From contig WTFX01000029.1 of assembly GCA_011523825.1 (NCBI GenBank), positions 157,920-221,919 on the forward strand: a stretch of DNA of 64,000 nt, read 5' to 3'. The notes below the pieces were generated by a model, which saw only the letters and a list, made by a program, of their open reading frames with translations, did not search any database and was not told where the DNA came from. Both the position numbers and the translations under genes were made by a program. The stretch is from Microthrixaceae bacterium. GTDB lineage: Bacteria; Actinomycetota; Acidimicrobiia; Acidimicrobiales; Poriferisodalaceae. Shown piece after piece: positions 45,328-55,905 of this stretch (the stretch's first letter is position 1; the number at the start of each line of letters is the position of its first letter).

Positions 45328-46272
45328 TCAAGCCAAGCAGCGCGGCAGAGCGCCGCCGTTGTAGGCGACCATGTCCATGATGGCCTGGGGGACGCCCGGG
45401 AACTCATAGCCGTTGGTCGCCGCCTCGCGGTAGGCGACGTGGAGGTTGCCGGCGAGTCGCTCCGGGTCGGTGTAGTTCCCGTGCGGGCCGAGTTCGGTGG
45501 CCTGGGCCTGCTCGAGCGGTGGTCGGCCAGCGGCGAGTCCCTCGGCGGCGGTCTCCTGCACGAAGCGCAGGTACGAGCGTTGTTCGTCGAGCACCCGCGC
45601 GATGTCGTCGCCGCTGAAGTGCGGGCCGTGGCCGGGCACGATCACGTCCGCGCCATAGCTCTCGAGGACGTCCATGGCCCCGATCGTGCCCTCCACCGAT
45701 CCGAACAGTGCGAACGGCGTGCCGCCGTGAAAGACCAGGTCACCGCAGAACAGCACCCGGCAATCCGGCAGCCACGCCACGATGTCGCCGTCGGTGTGGG
45801 CCACGAATCCCAGGTCCGACAGCTCGATGCGACGGTCATCGAGGTGCAGCACCATCGAGCCCTCGAACGTCACATCAGGCGCACGGAACTGCAGGTTCCC
45901 CCACTCGACCCCGGGGAACACGGCGCTGTAGTCGGGAATGCCCGCCGCCACCATCACATCACGGCATTTGGCGTGCGAGATCACCGTGGCGTCGGTGAAG
46001 AAGCAGTTGCCGTGGGTGTGGTCGGCGTGATGGTGGGTGTTGACCAGGACCCTCACCGGGCTGGACGTCACTGACGCGATGGCATCCACGTAGGCCCGGT
46101 TGCGGCGCTCGGTCGAGGTGGAGTCGATCGACACCACGCCGCTGGAGCCGGCGATGAATCCCATGTTGTTGATGAACCAAGTGCCGTCGGGCTGCACGTA
46201 GCTGTACACGCCCGGTGCCACCTCGCTGAGCTGCGCCGCCTCGACTGCCGCGTGTGCTGCATGTCCCGACAT
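45328..46272 (-). CDS. MBL-fold metallo-hydrolase
   Basis: A 314-residue metallo-beta-lactamase-fold hydrolase. The metal motif is THHHADHTHGN (HxHxDH at residues 80-85), with a second His likely in VIVPGHGPHFSGDD and an Asp in CGDLVFHGGTPF. It lacks a signal peptide. The family includes glyoxalase II-like, lactonase and arylsulfatase-like hydrolases, and the sequence does not single one out. It is divergent from the P450 gene across 124 bases that contain a strong inverted repeat, which hints at shared control. Confidence 0.85.
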   Translation of the reverse strand: MSGHAAHAAVEAAQLSEVAPGVYSYVQPDGTWFINNMGFIAGSSGVVSIDSTSTERRNRAYVDAIASVTSSPVRVLVNTHHHADHTHGNCFFTDATVISHAKCRDVMVAAGIPDYSAVFPGVEWGNLQFRAPDVTFEGSMVLHLDDRRIELSDLGFVAHTDGDIVAWLPDCRVLFCGDLVFHGGTPFALFGSVEGTIGAMDVLESYGADVIVPGHGPHFSGDDIARVLDEQRSYLRFVQETAAEGLAAGRPPLEQAQATELGPHGNYTDPERLAGNLHVAYREAATNGYEFPGVPQAIMDMVAYNGGALPRCLA

Positions 46273-46324
46273 GTTCCCCCTCGAGCCTCTGAGCCGGCAT
46301 TGTCGATCAGCCGGTACTACGGCG

Positions 46325-46350
46325 CAGCGTAGAACCCGTCGCCTACGCTG
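46325..46350. promoter_or_regulatory. Inverted repeat in the divergent MBL hydrolase/P450 promoter region
   Basis: CAGCGTAG (46325-46332) and CTACGCTG (46343-46350) form perfect 8-bp arms around ten bases. The site is 52 bases upstream of the MBL start and 46 bases before the P450 ATG. The symmetry and position suit an operator controlling both genes. An RNA hairpin in the P450 leader is the alternative. Confidence 0.45.
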
Positions 46351-46396
46351 GGAAGCGCCTCGGACCGCGCCCGCGGGGACTCAAAAGGGAGCCGCC

Positions 46397-47635
46397 ATGA
46401 GCACGACTGCTGACGCCGACACCGCTTCTGCAGAGCGAAACTTCGACGTTTACAGCGACGAGTACATCCAGGGCGCTGCAGACGTGTGGGACGAGCTGCG
46501 CGCCGAATGTCCCGTCGCCCACAGCCCCCACAACGACGGGCACTGGATGCCCACGACATGGGACGACATCGCGGCGGTCGCCTACGACACCGAGAACTTC
46601 AGCTCCCGCGACATCGCCGTGGCGCCCACGCCTGAAGGCGTCGGGCTGCTCACCGCCCCGCCGATCACCTCGGACCCGCCGTTCCACACCGACGCGCGCC
46701 GCTTGCTGCTGCCGTTCTTCGGCCCGACAGCCGTTGAGGAAATGGTCGAAGTCACTCGCAGCATCGCCCGCGAGCGCATCGACGCCATCGCGGCCGAAAC
46801 CGGAGCGGACGAGGGCCGCAGCGGCGTGACGGATGCCGCCGACACCTATTCCAAGCACATTCCCGTGCGGGTCATCGCCCGCATCCTGGGACTGCCCGAG
46901 TCAGATGAGCCCAAGTTCACCCGCTGGGCCGTCGACGTGCTGCAGTCCAAAGGCGACGAGTTCGACCGGCGGGCCGATGCGACCCGCGAAGTGCTCCACT
47001 ACTTCGGCGAGCTCACCGACGAGCGGCGCCAAGAACGCGCAGACGACCTGCCGTCGAAGCTGCTCGACATGAAGCTGCCCAACGGCGACCCGCTGGCCAA
47101 CCACCACATCACTGGCGCCAGCTTCCTGTTGCTGCTGGCAGGCATCGACACCACGTGGAGCTCGATCTCGGCCAGCTTGATGCACTTGGCCATGAACCCT
47201 GCTGACCGCGAGCGACTCGTGGACGAACCCGAGCTCATCCCCATGGCCATCGAGGAGTTCCTGCGTGCCTACTCCCCGGTCACCATGGCCCGCGTCACCG
47301 CCACTGACGACGCCGAGATCGGCGGCTGCCCCGTGGCCAAGGGCGACAAGGTGCTGCTCCCGTTCGGCGCCGGCAACCGCGATCCGTCCAAGTTCGATCG
47401 TCCAGACGAAGTCGTCATCGATCGTGCCGAGAACCGCCACTTCGCGTTCGGATTGGGGATCCACCGCTGCTTGGGCTCGAACCTGGCCCGTATGGAGCTG
47501 AAGGTCGCCATCGAGGAGTGGCTGGCGCGGTTCCCGAACTTCGAGCTCGCCACCGATGTCGGCCGCGGCGGCGTGGAATGGGGCGGCGTGCAGGTACGCG
47601 GCCCCCGCAACCTGCAGATCCGAGTCGGCATCTGA
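46397..47635 (+). CDS. Cytochrome P450
   Basis: A 412-residue soluble bacterial P450. The heme cysteine is C358 in FAFGLGIHRCLGSNL. The I-helix oxygen-binding motif is AGIDTT (248-253). The ExxR pair is E287 and R290 in EEFLR. There is no membrane anchor, so it needs ferredoxin and reductase partners, none of which is encoded nearby. ATG at 46397 follows GGGAG; earlier in-frame residues are low-complexity. The substrate is unknown; the adjacent divergent hydrolase may act on the same compound. Confidence 0.95.
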   Translation: MSTTADADTASAERNFDVYSDEYIQGAADVWDELRAECPVAHSPHNDGHWMPTTWDDIAAVAYDTENFSSRDIAVAPTPEGVGLLTAPPITSDPPFHTDARRLLLPFFGPTAVEEMVEVTRSIARERIDAIAAETGADEGRSGVTDAADTYSKHIPVRVIARILGLPESDEPKFTRWAVDVLQSKGDEFDRRADATREVLHYFGELTDERRQERADDLPSKLLDMKLPNGDPLANHHITGASFLLLLAGIDTTWSSISASLMHLAMNPADRERLVDEPELIPMAIEEFLRAYSPVTMARVTATDDAEIGGCPVAKGDKVLLPFGAGNRDPSKFDRPDEVVIDRAENRHFAFGLGIHRCLGSNLARMELKVAIEEWLARFPNFELATDVGRGGVEWGGVQVRGPRNLQIRVGI

Positions 47636-47637
47636 GC

Positions 47638-47659
47638 CGAGCGGCGACCGGGCCGCTCG
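47638..47659. terminator. Hairpin between convergent P450 and ftsK genes
   Basis: CGAGCGGC (47638-47645) and GCCGCTCG (47652-47659) form a perfect 8-bp stem with a six-base loop, filling the 27-base gap between the two stop codons. A bidirectional terminator is likely despite the lack of a T tract. Confidence 0.6.
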
Positions 47660-47662
47660 CCG

Positions 47663-50023
47663 TCACTCTCTCAGCGCGTCAGACAGTTCTTCGGGCGTCA
47701 TCAGCACGTCGCGGGCCTTGGAACCCTGCGACGGACCCACCACGCCCCGCTGCTCGAGCAAGTCCATCAGCCGTCCGGCGCGAGCGAAGCCGACTTTCAG
47801 CTTGCGCTGCAGCATGGACGTGGAGCCGAGCTGGGTCTCCACCACGATGGCCATCGCCTGGCGCAGCAGCTCGTCGTCGTCGGCATCGCCGGTGGTGCCG
47901 CCTGGCAGGACGCTGCTGCCATCCGAATCGTCAGTGCCCTCCACGCCTTCCACGTAGGTGACCTCGGGTGCCTGGCGGCGCCAATGGGCCACCACGTGAG
48001 CGACCTCCGACTCGCTCACCCACGCACCCTGGATGCGGCGCGGCGTGCTGGAGTTCGCCGACAGCAGCAGCATGTCGCCCTGGCCCACCAGCCGTTCGGC
48101 GCCGGGCTGGTCCAGGATGACCCGGCTGTCGGCCAGGCTGGACACGGCGAATGCCAGCCGGCTGGGGATGTTGGCCTTGATCACCCCGGTAATGACGTTC
48201 ACGCTCGGGCGCTGGGTTGCGACGACGAGATGGACGCCGACGGCACGGGCCATCTGGGCCAGACGGGTGATGGACTCCTCGACATCGCGGGCCGCCACCA
48301 TCATGAGGTCATTCAGCTCGTCGACGACCACGACGATGAAGGGCATCGACTCGTGCGGCTGGTCGCTGCCCAGCAGCTCGCTCTCGTCGCTGTGCAGCGC
48401 CCCGTCGAGCACCGCCGCGTTGTAGCCGGTGATGTCGCGGAAGCCCGCCTCCGACAGCACGTCGTAGCGGCGCTCCATCTCCTTCACAGCCCACGCCAGC
48501 GCATTCGCGGCCTTGCGCGGCTCGGTCACCACCGCCGTCAGCAGGTGCGGCAATCCGTCGTACTGGCCGAGCTCCACCCGCTTGGGGTCGACCAGGATCA
48601 TCCGTACCTCGTCGGGCGTGGACCGCATGAGCAGCGACGCGATGATCGAGTTGATGCACGACGACTTGCCCGAGCCGGTCGCGCCGGCGATGAGCACGTG
48701 GGGCATGGTGGCCAGGTTGAGCATGACCTCTCGGCCGGAGATGTCCTTGCCCATCGCCACTTCGAGCGGGTGCATGGCTTCGGTTGCGGCCTTGGCGGAG
48801 AGGATGTCGCCGAGCGCGACCAGGTGACGGTCGGAGTTGGGGACCTCGATGCCGATCGCCGACCGGCCGGGGATCGGCGCGAGGATCCGGACATCGGCGG
48901 CAGCCATGGCGTAGGCGATGTCTTTGTGGAGCGCAGTGACTCGCGACACCTTCACGCCTGGGCCCAGCTTGAGCTCGTAGCGCGTGACCGTGGGTCCGGG
49001 TTCCCAGCCGGTGACCTGGGTCTCCACGCCGTGACTGGCCAGCGCCGCCACCAGTGCTTCGGCGCCCGCCGACAGCTGCGCCCGGTCGAACTGCTGGGTG
49101 CCGCTGCGCTTGAGCATCGACTTCTTCGGCAGCTTCCAGCGCGGACGCTGGCTGCCAGTTCCGGTGCTGGCCGCGCCTGGCACCGGCACAGGTGTGGGTG
49201 CGGGTTCCTCGCCGGGTGGTTCCACGAACTGAGGCGGCGATGGCTCAAAGACGGCTTCATCAGAAGCCGCTTCGCCGGAAGCTGGGGCGGACGGGTCCAG
49301 ACCCGGGATCTGGCCTGCCGGTTCAGCCTCCAGGTCGTACTGCTCGTCTCCAAAAGACGGCGGTTCGGGATCCTCGCCGACGCGCTGCAGGTTGTGGGCA
49401 CCCTTGGACAGTGAGCCGCTCAGCCTCCGGCCGAGCGCCGACAGACCGGTCCATATCCATCTCAAGACCTGACCGAGGCCGATGTTGGCGACGATCATGA
49501 CGGCGAACGCCATCACCAGCAACAGCACGGCCCACGTAGCCGGATCGTCGATGAGACGCCGCAGCGGCTCGGCAACAGCGGCGCCCAGCACTCCCCCGCT
49601 GCCTCGCAGGTCCTCCAGCGATCCGAAGCCGTCGGCGGATCCGGACAGGTGTGCGGCTGCGGCGAAGGCCACGGTGAGCATGCTCAGCCCGAAGGCGGCA
49701 CGGCCGCTCCGCTCCGAGGCAGTCATGCGCGCGAGTGCCACGCCGATCCAGACCAGCAAGATCGGCACCACATAGCGGAACACGCCCAGCAGAACTGCAA
49801 GCGCGCTCTCCAGGATGCGACCCACGACACCCGCTCGATCGCCCAGCAGGCCCAACGCGCAGACCACGGCGAGCGCGAACAGCGACAGCGCCACGATCTC
49901 GCGGGACCGGCCGCTCAGGGCATTGCGAACAACCCGGGAGAGCCCGCCGCGAGCGTCGTTGCGCGACGACTGCTTCGGTGTGCCCTTCGAATCTTCGGCC
50001 CCGGCGGCGCCGCGCGCACTCAC
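47663..50023 (-). CDS. ftsK: DNA translocase FtsK
   Basis: FtsK pumps chromosomal DNA at the division septum. The 786-residue protein has four hydrophobic segments in its first about 190 residues, a Pro/Glu-rich linker (to about 290), and the motor domain. Walker A GATGSGKSS lies near 445, followed by the VDPKRVELGQYDGLPHLLT and VVVVDELNDLMM segments, the latter the Walker B region. The C-terminal gamma domain has STSMLQRKLKVGFARAGRLMDLLE, the winged helix that reads KOPS. Ancestrally it would sit next to RNase J and pgsA. Here RNase J is on the other side and inverted, and pgsA is 34 kb away. Confidence 0.95.
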   Translation of the reverse strand: MSARGAAGAEDSKGTPKQSSRNDARGGLSRVVRNALSGRSREIVALSLFALAVVCALGLLGDRAGVVGRILESALAVLLGVFRYVVPILLVWIGVALARMTASERSGRAAFGLSMLTVAFAAAAHLSGSADGFGSLEDLRGSGGVLGAAVAEPLRRLIDDPATWAVLLLVMAFAVMIVANIGLGQVLRWIWTGLSALGRRLSGSLSKGAHNLQRVGEDPEPPSFGDEQYDLEAEPAGQIPGLDPSAPASGEAASDEAVFEPSPPQFVEPPGEEPAPTPVPVPGAASTGTGSQRPRWKLPKKSMLKRSGTQQFDRAQLSAGAEALVAALASHGVETQVTGWEPGPTVTRYELKLGPGVKVSRVTALHKDIAYAMAAADVRILAPIPGRSAIGIEVPNSDRHLVALGDILSAKAATEAMHPLEVAMGKDISGREVMLNLATMPHVLIAGATGSGKSSCINSIIASLLMRSTPDEVRMILVDPKRVELGQYDGLPHLLTAVVTEPRKAANALAWAVKEMERRYDVLSEAGFRDITGYNAAVLDGALHSDESELLGSDQPHESMPFIVVVVDELNDLMMVAARDVEESITRLAQMARAVGVHLVVATQRPSVNVITGVIKANIPSRLAFAVSSLADSRVILDQPGAERLVGQGDMLLLSANSSTPRRIQGAWVSESEVAHVVAHWRRQAPEVTYVEGVEGTDDSDGSSVLPGGTTGDADDDELLRQAMAIVVETQLGSTSMLQRKLKVGFARAGRLMDLLEQRGVVGPSQGSKARDVLMTPEELSDALRE

Positions 50024-50047
50024 CTCAGCGAGAGTACCGAGGTCGGA

Positions 50048-50752
50048 CTACTCCTTCGGAGACCCAGCACTCTTGCGCTGGTTGCGGGCGGTCTGCACCG
50101 CAACCAGCACGAACATCGCCACGGTGAACGGGATCGAGTAGCGATTGATGAACCTGATGACCGCCCCGAGCGGGCCCGCGAACAGATCGGCAACCCACCA
50201 CACCAGCGCCAGACGGGTGAAGGTGCCAGCGAGGTTCACCACCACGAATGGCAATTGGCGCATCCGCGCAATGCCCGACAGCAGGCACATCGGATAGCCC
50301 GGAATGGCGAACAGCAGCAGCCAGCCTGCCCGCGGAAACCAGCGCTCCAGCCAGTCCATCGTCCGGATGACGCGGCTGCGCGGTCCCATCTCCGCCGCCA
50401 GGTAGGCCTTGGCATTGGGGCCGTAGTCATAGCCAAGCCGGTACAGGAACGGGTCGGTGATGAACAGGCGGGTCAGCCCGATGGCCATGAACGCCCACAG
50501 CGGGGCCTGGTGGGCCACGCCGAGCAGGATGGGGTCGGTGGCATTGAGCGACAGCAGCAGCAGCGGCGCCCGCGCAATGAGCGCAGCGAAGAAAATCTGT
50601 CCGGCGTAGGCCGCCAGGGCGAATCCCACAGGCACCGCTGCCAGCAACTGCATCCGCCGCCGGTCTGCGTCGGTGATCACCGGGCCCGACGGTGCCTGCG
50701 CGGAATGGGCGGCTTCATCCGCCGTTGCATCGTCCCCGCCGCCGTCAGCCAC
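50048..50752 (-). CDS. DedA/VTT-like integral membrane protein
   Basis: A 234-residue membrane protein. Its middle segment FPRAGWLLLFAIPGYPMCLLSGIARMRQLPFVVVNLAGTF resembles the DedA/VTT pattern of a re-entrant loop with a Pro-Gly turn. Five or six hydrophobic segments are visible. I place the start at GTG 50752. An extended frame to 50971 would be low-complexity and overlap the ligase gene's start. It lies 24 bases upstream of ftsK and is probably in the same transcript. DedA proteins are linked to lipid transport or membrane potential, but a specific role cannot be read here. Confidence 0.6.
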   Translation of the reverse strand: MADGGGDDATADEAAHSAQAPSGPVITDADRRRMQLLAAVPVGFALAAYAGQIFFAALIARAPLLLLSLNATDPILLGVAHQAPLWAFMAIGLTRLFITDPFLYRLGYDYGPNAKAYLAAEMGPRSRVIRTMDWLERWFPRAGWLLLFAIPGYPMCLLSGIARMRQLPFVVVNLAGTFTRLALVWWVADLFAGPLGAVIRFINRYSIPFTVAMFVLVAVQTARNQRKSAGSPKE

Positions 50753-50852
50753 CGCGGCCGAGGCTACGCATCTGTGCACCGGTAGCGCCGGTATACGAGT
50801 GCACCGCACACCCCTTCGATGCGGCGCCCCATGCCCTCTAGCCTGCGGCGTC

Positions 50853-52481
<1,629 letters not shown>

Positions 52482-52487
52482 GCTGAC

Positions 52488-53165
52488 ATGGCGGCCACTC
52501 CCCACACGTCCGAGCCGCGCCTGCTCGTGTGGCTGGCGCTGCGCCTCAAGGGTCTCGGCGAGATCGACGACGTCGCGGCGATTCACGGGCTCGACCCCAA
52601 CGACACCGAGTGGCTGCTGGCTGAGCTGGACGCAGCCGGCCACTGCATGTTCCGCGAAGTCGGCGGAGTGCCGAAGTTCATCCTGACGCCGACCGGTCGC
52701 GACGACAGCGAGGCCGCCCTGGCGGCCGAGCTGGATGCCGCGGGCACCCGCGAAGCCGTCACCGCGGCCTATCGGGAGTTCTTGGCGCTGAACCCCAAGA
52801 TGCTGCAGATGTGCACCGATTGGCAGGTGCTGCCCGCCGACCATCCCGCAGCCGATACCGATGGACCCGGCGACGGCGGGCGGCTCAACGACCACAGCGA
52901 CGCCGACTACGACGCGGCCATCATCGAGCGGCTGGAGGCACTGCACGGCGAGCTCGGCGGGGTGCTCAACCAGCTCTGCCGGGTGATGGCTCGCTACGAC
53001 AACTATGCACCCAGGTTCGCCGAAGCGCTCAGCCGGCTCCAGGCCGGCGAGCTGGACTACCTCACCAAGCCGATGATTCCCAGCTACCACACGGTGTGGT
53101 TCGAGCTGCACGAGGATCTGCTGGCCACGCTCGGCATCAGCCGGGCCGAGGAGGGCAGCGTTTGA
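52488..53165 (+). CDS. Hypothetical protein, possible winged-helix regulator
   Basis: I do not recognise the family firmly. The 225-residue protein is acidic and has no signal or membrane segment. Its N-terminal part (about 8-70), LLVWLALRLKGLGEIDDVAA and WLLAELDAAGHCMFREV, then KFILTPTGRDDS, has the helix-helix-strand pattern of a MarR-like winged helix. The C-terminal part is helical (AAYREFLALNPKMLQMCTDW, HGELGGVLNQLCRVMARYD). The tight linkage to the acyl-CoA ligase (six bases) suggests a regulator or accessory of that enzyme. That is inference. Confidence 0.65.
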   Translation: MAATPHTSEPRLLVWLALRLKGLGEIDDVAAIHGLDPNDTEWLLAELDAAGHCMFREVGGVPKFILTPTGRDDSEAALAAELDAAGTREAVTAAYREFLALNPKMLQMCTDWQVLPADHPAADTDGPGDGGRLNDHSDADYDAAIIERLEALHGELGGVLNQLCRVMARYDNYAPRFAEALSRLQAGELDYLTKPMIPSYHTVWFELHEDLLATLGISRAEEGSV

Positions 53166-53179
53166 GAACCGAATGGCCG

Positions 53180-53214
53180 CCGCGGCCCGCTTAATCAGTT
53201 GCAGGCGGCCGCGG
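53180..53214. terminator. Strong inverted repeat between the hypothetical gene and dapA
   Basis: CCGCGGCC (53180-53187) and GGCCGCGG (53207-53214) form perfect 8-bp arms around 19 bases. It starts 15 bases after the preceding stop codon and ends 22 bases before the dapA ATG. A terminator for the ligase unit is likely; an operator or a leader hairpin for dapA is also possible. Confidence 0.45.
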
Positions 53215-53236
53215 GCACAGCAGTAGTCTCAAACGC

Positions 53237-54121
53237 ATGAGCGCGCGATTCGGACGAGTGGTTCCGGCGATGATCACGCCGTTCGCGGCGGATGGCTCGC
53301 TGGATGTCGACGCAGGGGTGACACTGGCCCGCTGGCTCGTAGGCGAAGGCGCCGAGGGTCTCGTGATCACCGGCACCACTGGTGAGGCGCCCACGATCAC
53401 CGACGAGGAAGACTGGGAGCTCTGGCGCGCCGTTGCCGAGGCCGTCACGGTCCCCGTCGTGGCAGGCACTACGACCAACGACACGGCGCATTCGGTGAGC
53501 CAGACCCGCAAGGCCGCCGAGCTGGGCGTCGACGGCATCCTGGCAGTGACCCCGTACTACAACCGGCCCTCGCAGGCGGGCATCGCAGCGCACTTCGCCG
53601 CCGTGGCCGAATGCACCGACCTGCCGATCGTCATGTACGACATCCCGGTTCGCACTGGTCGCAAGATCGACACGCCCACACTGCTGGAGCTGGCGCACAT
53701 CCGCAACATCGTGGCCGTGAAGGATGCTGCGGGCAACCCCGGTGAGACGGCGAAGGTCATCGCCGAGGCACCCGACGGATTCGAGGTGTACAGCGGCGAC
53801 GACACGTTCACGCTGCCGCTGCTGGCCGTCGGCGCGGTAGGTGTGATCAGCGTGGCCGCCCACTGGTCCATTCCCGAGCACGTGGCGATGTTCGATGCCT
53901 GGGACGCCGGGGACGCCACCAAGGCCCGCGAGATCAACGCCGCCCTGTTGGAGAGCTACGACTTCGAGACCGGCGACGAGGCACCCAACCCCGTGCCCAC
54001 GAAAGCCATGCTGCGCACGCTGGGACTGCCGGTGGGCGAGCCTCGCTTGCCCATGGGTCCGACACCCGACGGTCTGGAGGACCGCGCCCGAGAGGTCTAC
54101 GCCCGGCTGAAGCAGACTTGA
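53237..54121 (+). CDS. dapA: 4-hydroxy-tetrahydrodipicolinate synthase DapA
   Basis: DapA condenses pyruvate with aspartate semialdehyde at the start of the diaminopimelate/lysine branch. The 294-residue protein has the substrate loop GTTGEAPT, the Tyr of TPYYNRPSQAG, and the Schiff-base lysine K162 in VAVKDAAGN. Length and spacing match the family. The ATG is clear. Its stop overlaps the start codon of the RNase J gene in the four-base sequence TTGA, an arrangement that couples translation. dapB lies downstream on the opposite strand. Confidence 0.96.
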   Translation: MSARFGRVVPAMITPFAADGSLDVDAGVTLARWLVGEGAEGLVITGTTGEAPTITDEEDWELWRAVAEAVTVPVVAGTTTNDTAHSVSQTRKAAELGVDGILAVTPYYNRPSQAGIAAHFAAVAECTDLPIVMYDIPVRTGRKIDTPTLLELAHIRNIVAVKDAAGNPGETAKVIAEAPDGFEVYSGDDTFTLPLLAVGAVGVISVAAHWSIPEHVAMFDAWDAGDATKAREINAALLESYDFETGDEAPNPVPTKAMLRTLGLPVGEPRLPMGPTPDGLEDRAREVYARLKQT

Positions 54122-55869
54122 GCGCGTCCGGGACCGCGCCGGACGGCGGCCGAGGCAGCAACCGGTCGCGTCGGCGGGGAAACAGCCGCAACAAGCAGCG
54201 GAGCGGCACGTCGCCGGTCACCGTCACCTTCCTGGGTGGGCTCGGCGACGTCGGGCGCAACTGCACCGTCGTCGAGCAGAGCGGCAAGCTGCTCGTCATC
54301 GACTTCGGGGTCATGTTTCCCGACCCAGCGATCATGCCGGGGGTGCAGCACGTGCTGCCCGATATGGGCTGGCTCAACTCGCGTGCCGCCGACATCGTCG
54401 GGCTGGTGGTCACCCACGGCCACGAGGATCACCTCGGCGGCGTACCCCACTTCCTGCGCAACATCGAGGTGCCCCTGTACGGGTCGGCCCTGTCCATGGC
54501 GCTCGCCGAACACAAGGTGAGCGAGGCACGCCTGGCCGACCGCACCTCGTTTCATGTCATCGGCGACGGCGAGCGCCGCAAGATCGGTCCATTCGACATT
54601 GAGGCACTGCCGATCACCCACTCAGTGCCCCAGAGCCTGTGCATCGTGCTGCACACTCCGGTCGGCGCGCTCGTGCATACCGGCGACTTCAAGATCGACC
54701 CCTCGCCGGTGGACGGCCGGCTGACCGATCTGGGGCGCCTGCGGGCACTGGGCGATGAGGGCATCGCGCTGCTGATGGCCGATTCCACCAACGCCGACCG
54801 CCCGGGACGCAGCGCGTCGGAAACCGAGATCGGCGCCACGCTGCGACGCCTGTTCGGCGAGCGATCGGATCGGCGCTTGATGGTGAGCTGCTTCGCCAGT
54901 CACCTGCACCGGGTCCAGCAAATCTGTGACGCCGCCATCTCCGAGGGCCGCGTGGTGGTCCCGGTGGGCCGCTCGATGGTGAACAACGTCCGCATCGCAC
55001 GCCAGCTCGGGGTTCTGGACGTTCCAGAGCATGCGCTGTTCGGCGTCGAGCAGCTCGACCGCTTCAACCCCGAGGAGGTCTGCATCGTCTGTACCGGCAG
55101 CCAGGGCGAACCTGGCGCAGCACTGTCGCAGATCGCCGGCGGTGCGCACTCCGACGTGACGACCGGCGCCGACGACACGGTGATCCTGTCAAGCCATCCG
55201 ATCCCGGGCAACGAGCGAGCGGTGTTCCGCATGGTGTCGCGCTTGGCGCGATTGGGCGCCGAGGTGATCCACGACGGGCACGAGCTGGTGCACACCTCGG
55301 GGCATGCTCAGCGCGACGAGCTCCGCGAGCTGCACCAAGCGTGCCGCCCACGGTGGTTCGTGCCGATCGAGGGCGAGTTCCACATGCTTGCTCGCCATGC
55401 CGGACTCGCCCGCGAAGTGGGGATGAAGGCCAAGCGGGTGCTCACGCTGACCGATGGGGCGCAGATCACGCTCAAGGGCAACGAGCTCCAAGTCCGTGCC
55501 GGGGTTCCCGCGCCCTACCACTACGTCGACGGCGCGCTCGACGATCCCGACACCGAAGTCATCGCCGAACGCCTGGCTCTCACCGCAGGCTTCGTGCACG
55601 TGACCGTCGTGCTTGACTCCCAAGGCCGTCTGGCGGCTGCGCCCGACATTGCCTCGCGAGGCTGGCTCGACATGACCAAGCACGTTGATGTCGTCGAGGC
55701 CCTCTCGGGCGAGATCGCTCAAGCGGTCGAACAGGCGATCAAGGGGTCACGGCCCAGCCCTGACCCGGACGAAGTCGAACGCATCGTCCGCCGTGCCACC
55801 GGTCGCTTCGTCGGCACACGCACCCGCCGCCGCCCCGCCATCTCCGCCGCCGTTGTCGCTCTCGCCTGA
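54118..55869 (+). CDS. rnj: Ribonuclease J
   Basis: RNase J is a beta-CASP metallo-beta-lactamase with 5'-3' exonuclease and endonuclease activity in RNA maturation and decay. The 583-residue protein has the metal motif THGHEDHLGG (HxHxDH at 100-105), LVHTGDFKIDPSP, ADSTNADRPGRSASE, the beta-CASP segment with VSCFASHLHRVQQI, and HTSGHAQRDEL near the end. The TTG start overlaps the dapA stop; a basic, low-complexity N-terminal tail of about 30 residues precedes the fold, as in other actinobacterial RNase J. The dapA-RNase J pair is typical, but here it faces away from ftsK and dapB. Confidence 0.95.
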   Translation: MSASGTAPDGGRGSNRSRRRGNSRNKQRSGTSPVTVTFLGGLGDVGRNCTVVEQSGKLLVIDFGVMFPDPAIMPGVQHVLPDMGWLNSRAADIVGLVVTHGHEDHLGGVPHFLRNIEVPLYGSALSMALAEHKVSEARLADRTSFHVIGDGERRKIGPFDIEALPITHSVPQSLCIVLHTPVGALVHTGDFKIDPSPVDGRLTDLGRLRALGDEGIALLMADSTNADRPGRSASETEIGATLRRLFGERSDRRLMVSCFASHLHRVQQICDAAISEGRVVVPVGRSMVNNVRIARQLGVLDVPEHALFGVEQLDRFNPEEVCIVCTGSQGEPGAALSQIAGGAHSDVTTGADDTVILSSHPIPGNERAVFRMVSRLARLGAEVIHDGHELVHTSGHAQRDELRELHQACRPRWFVPIEGEFHMLARHAGLAREVGMKAKRVLTLTDGAQITLKGNELQVRAGVPAPYHYVDGALDDPDTEVIAERLALTAGFVHVTVVLDSQGRLAAAPDIASRGWLDMTKHVDVVEALSGEIAQAVEQAIKGSRPSPDPDEVERIVRRATGRFVGTRTRRRPAISAAVVALA

Positions 55870-55884
55870 GCCTGCGCACATGGC

Positions 55885-55905
55885 CATCGGCGCGCCTCGC
55901 CGATG
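55885..55905. terminator. Hairpin between convergent RNase J and sulfite oxidase-like genes
   Basis: CATCGGCG (55885-55892) and CGCCGATG (55898-55905) form a perfect 8-bp stem with a five-base loop. It fills the 36-base convergent gap and ends at the stop codon of the minus-strand gene. A bidirectional terminator is likely. Confidence 0.6.
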
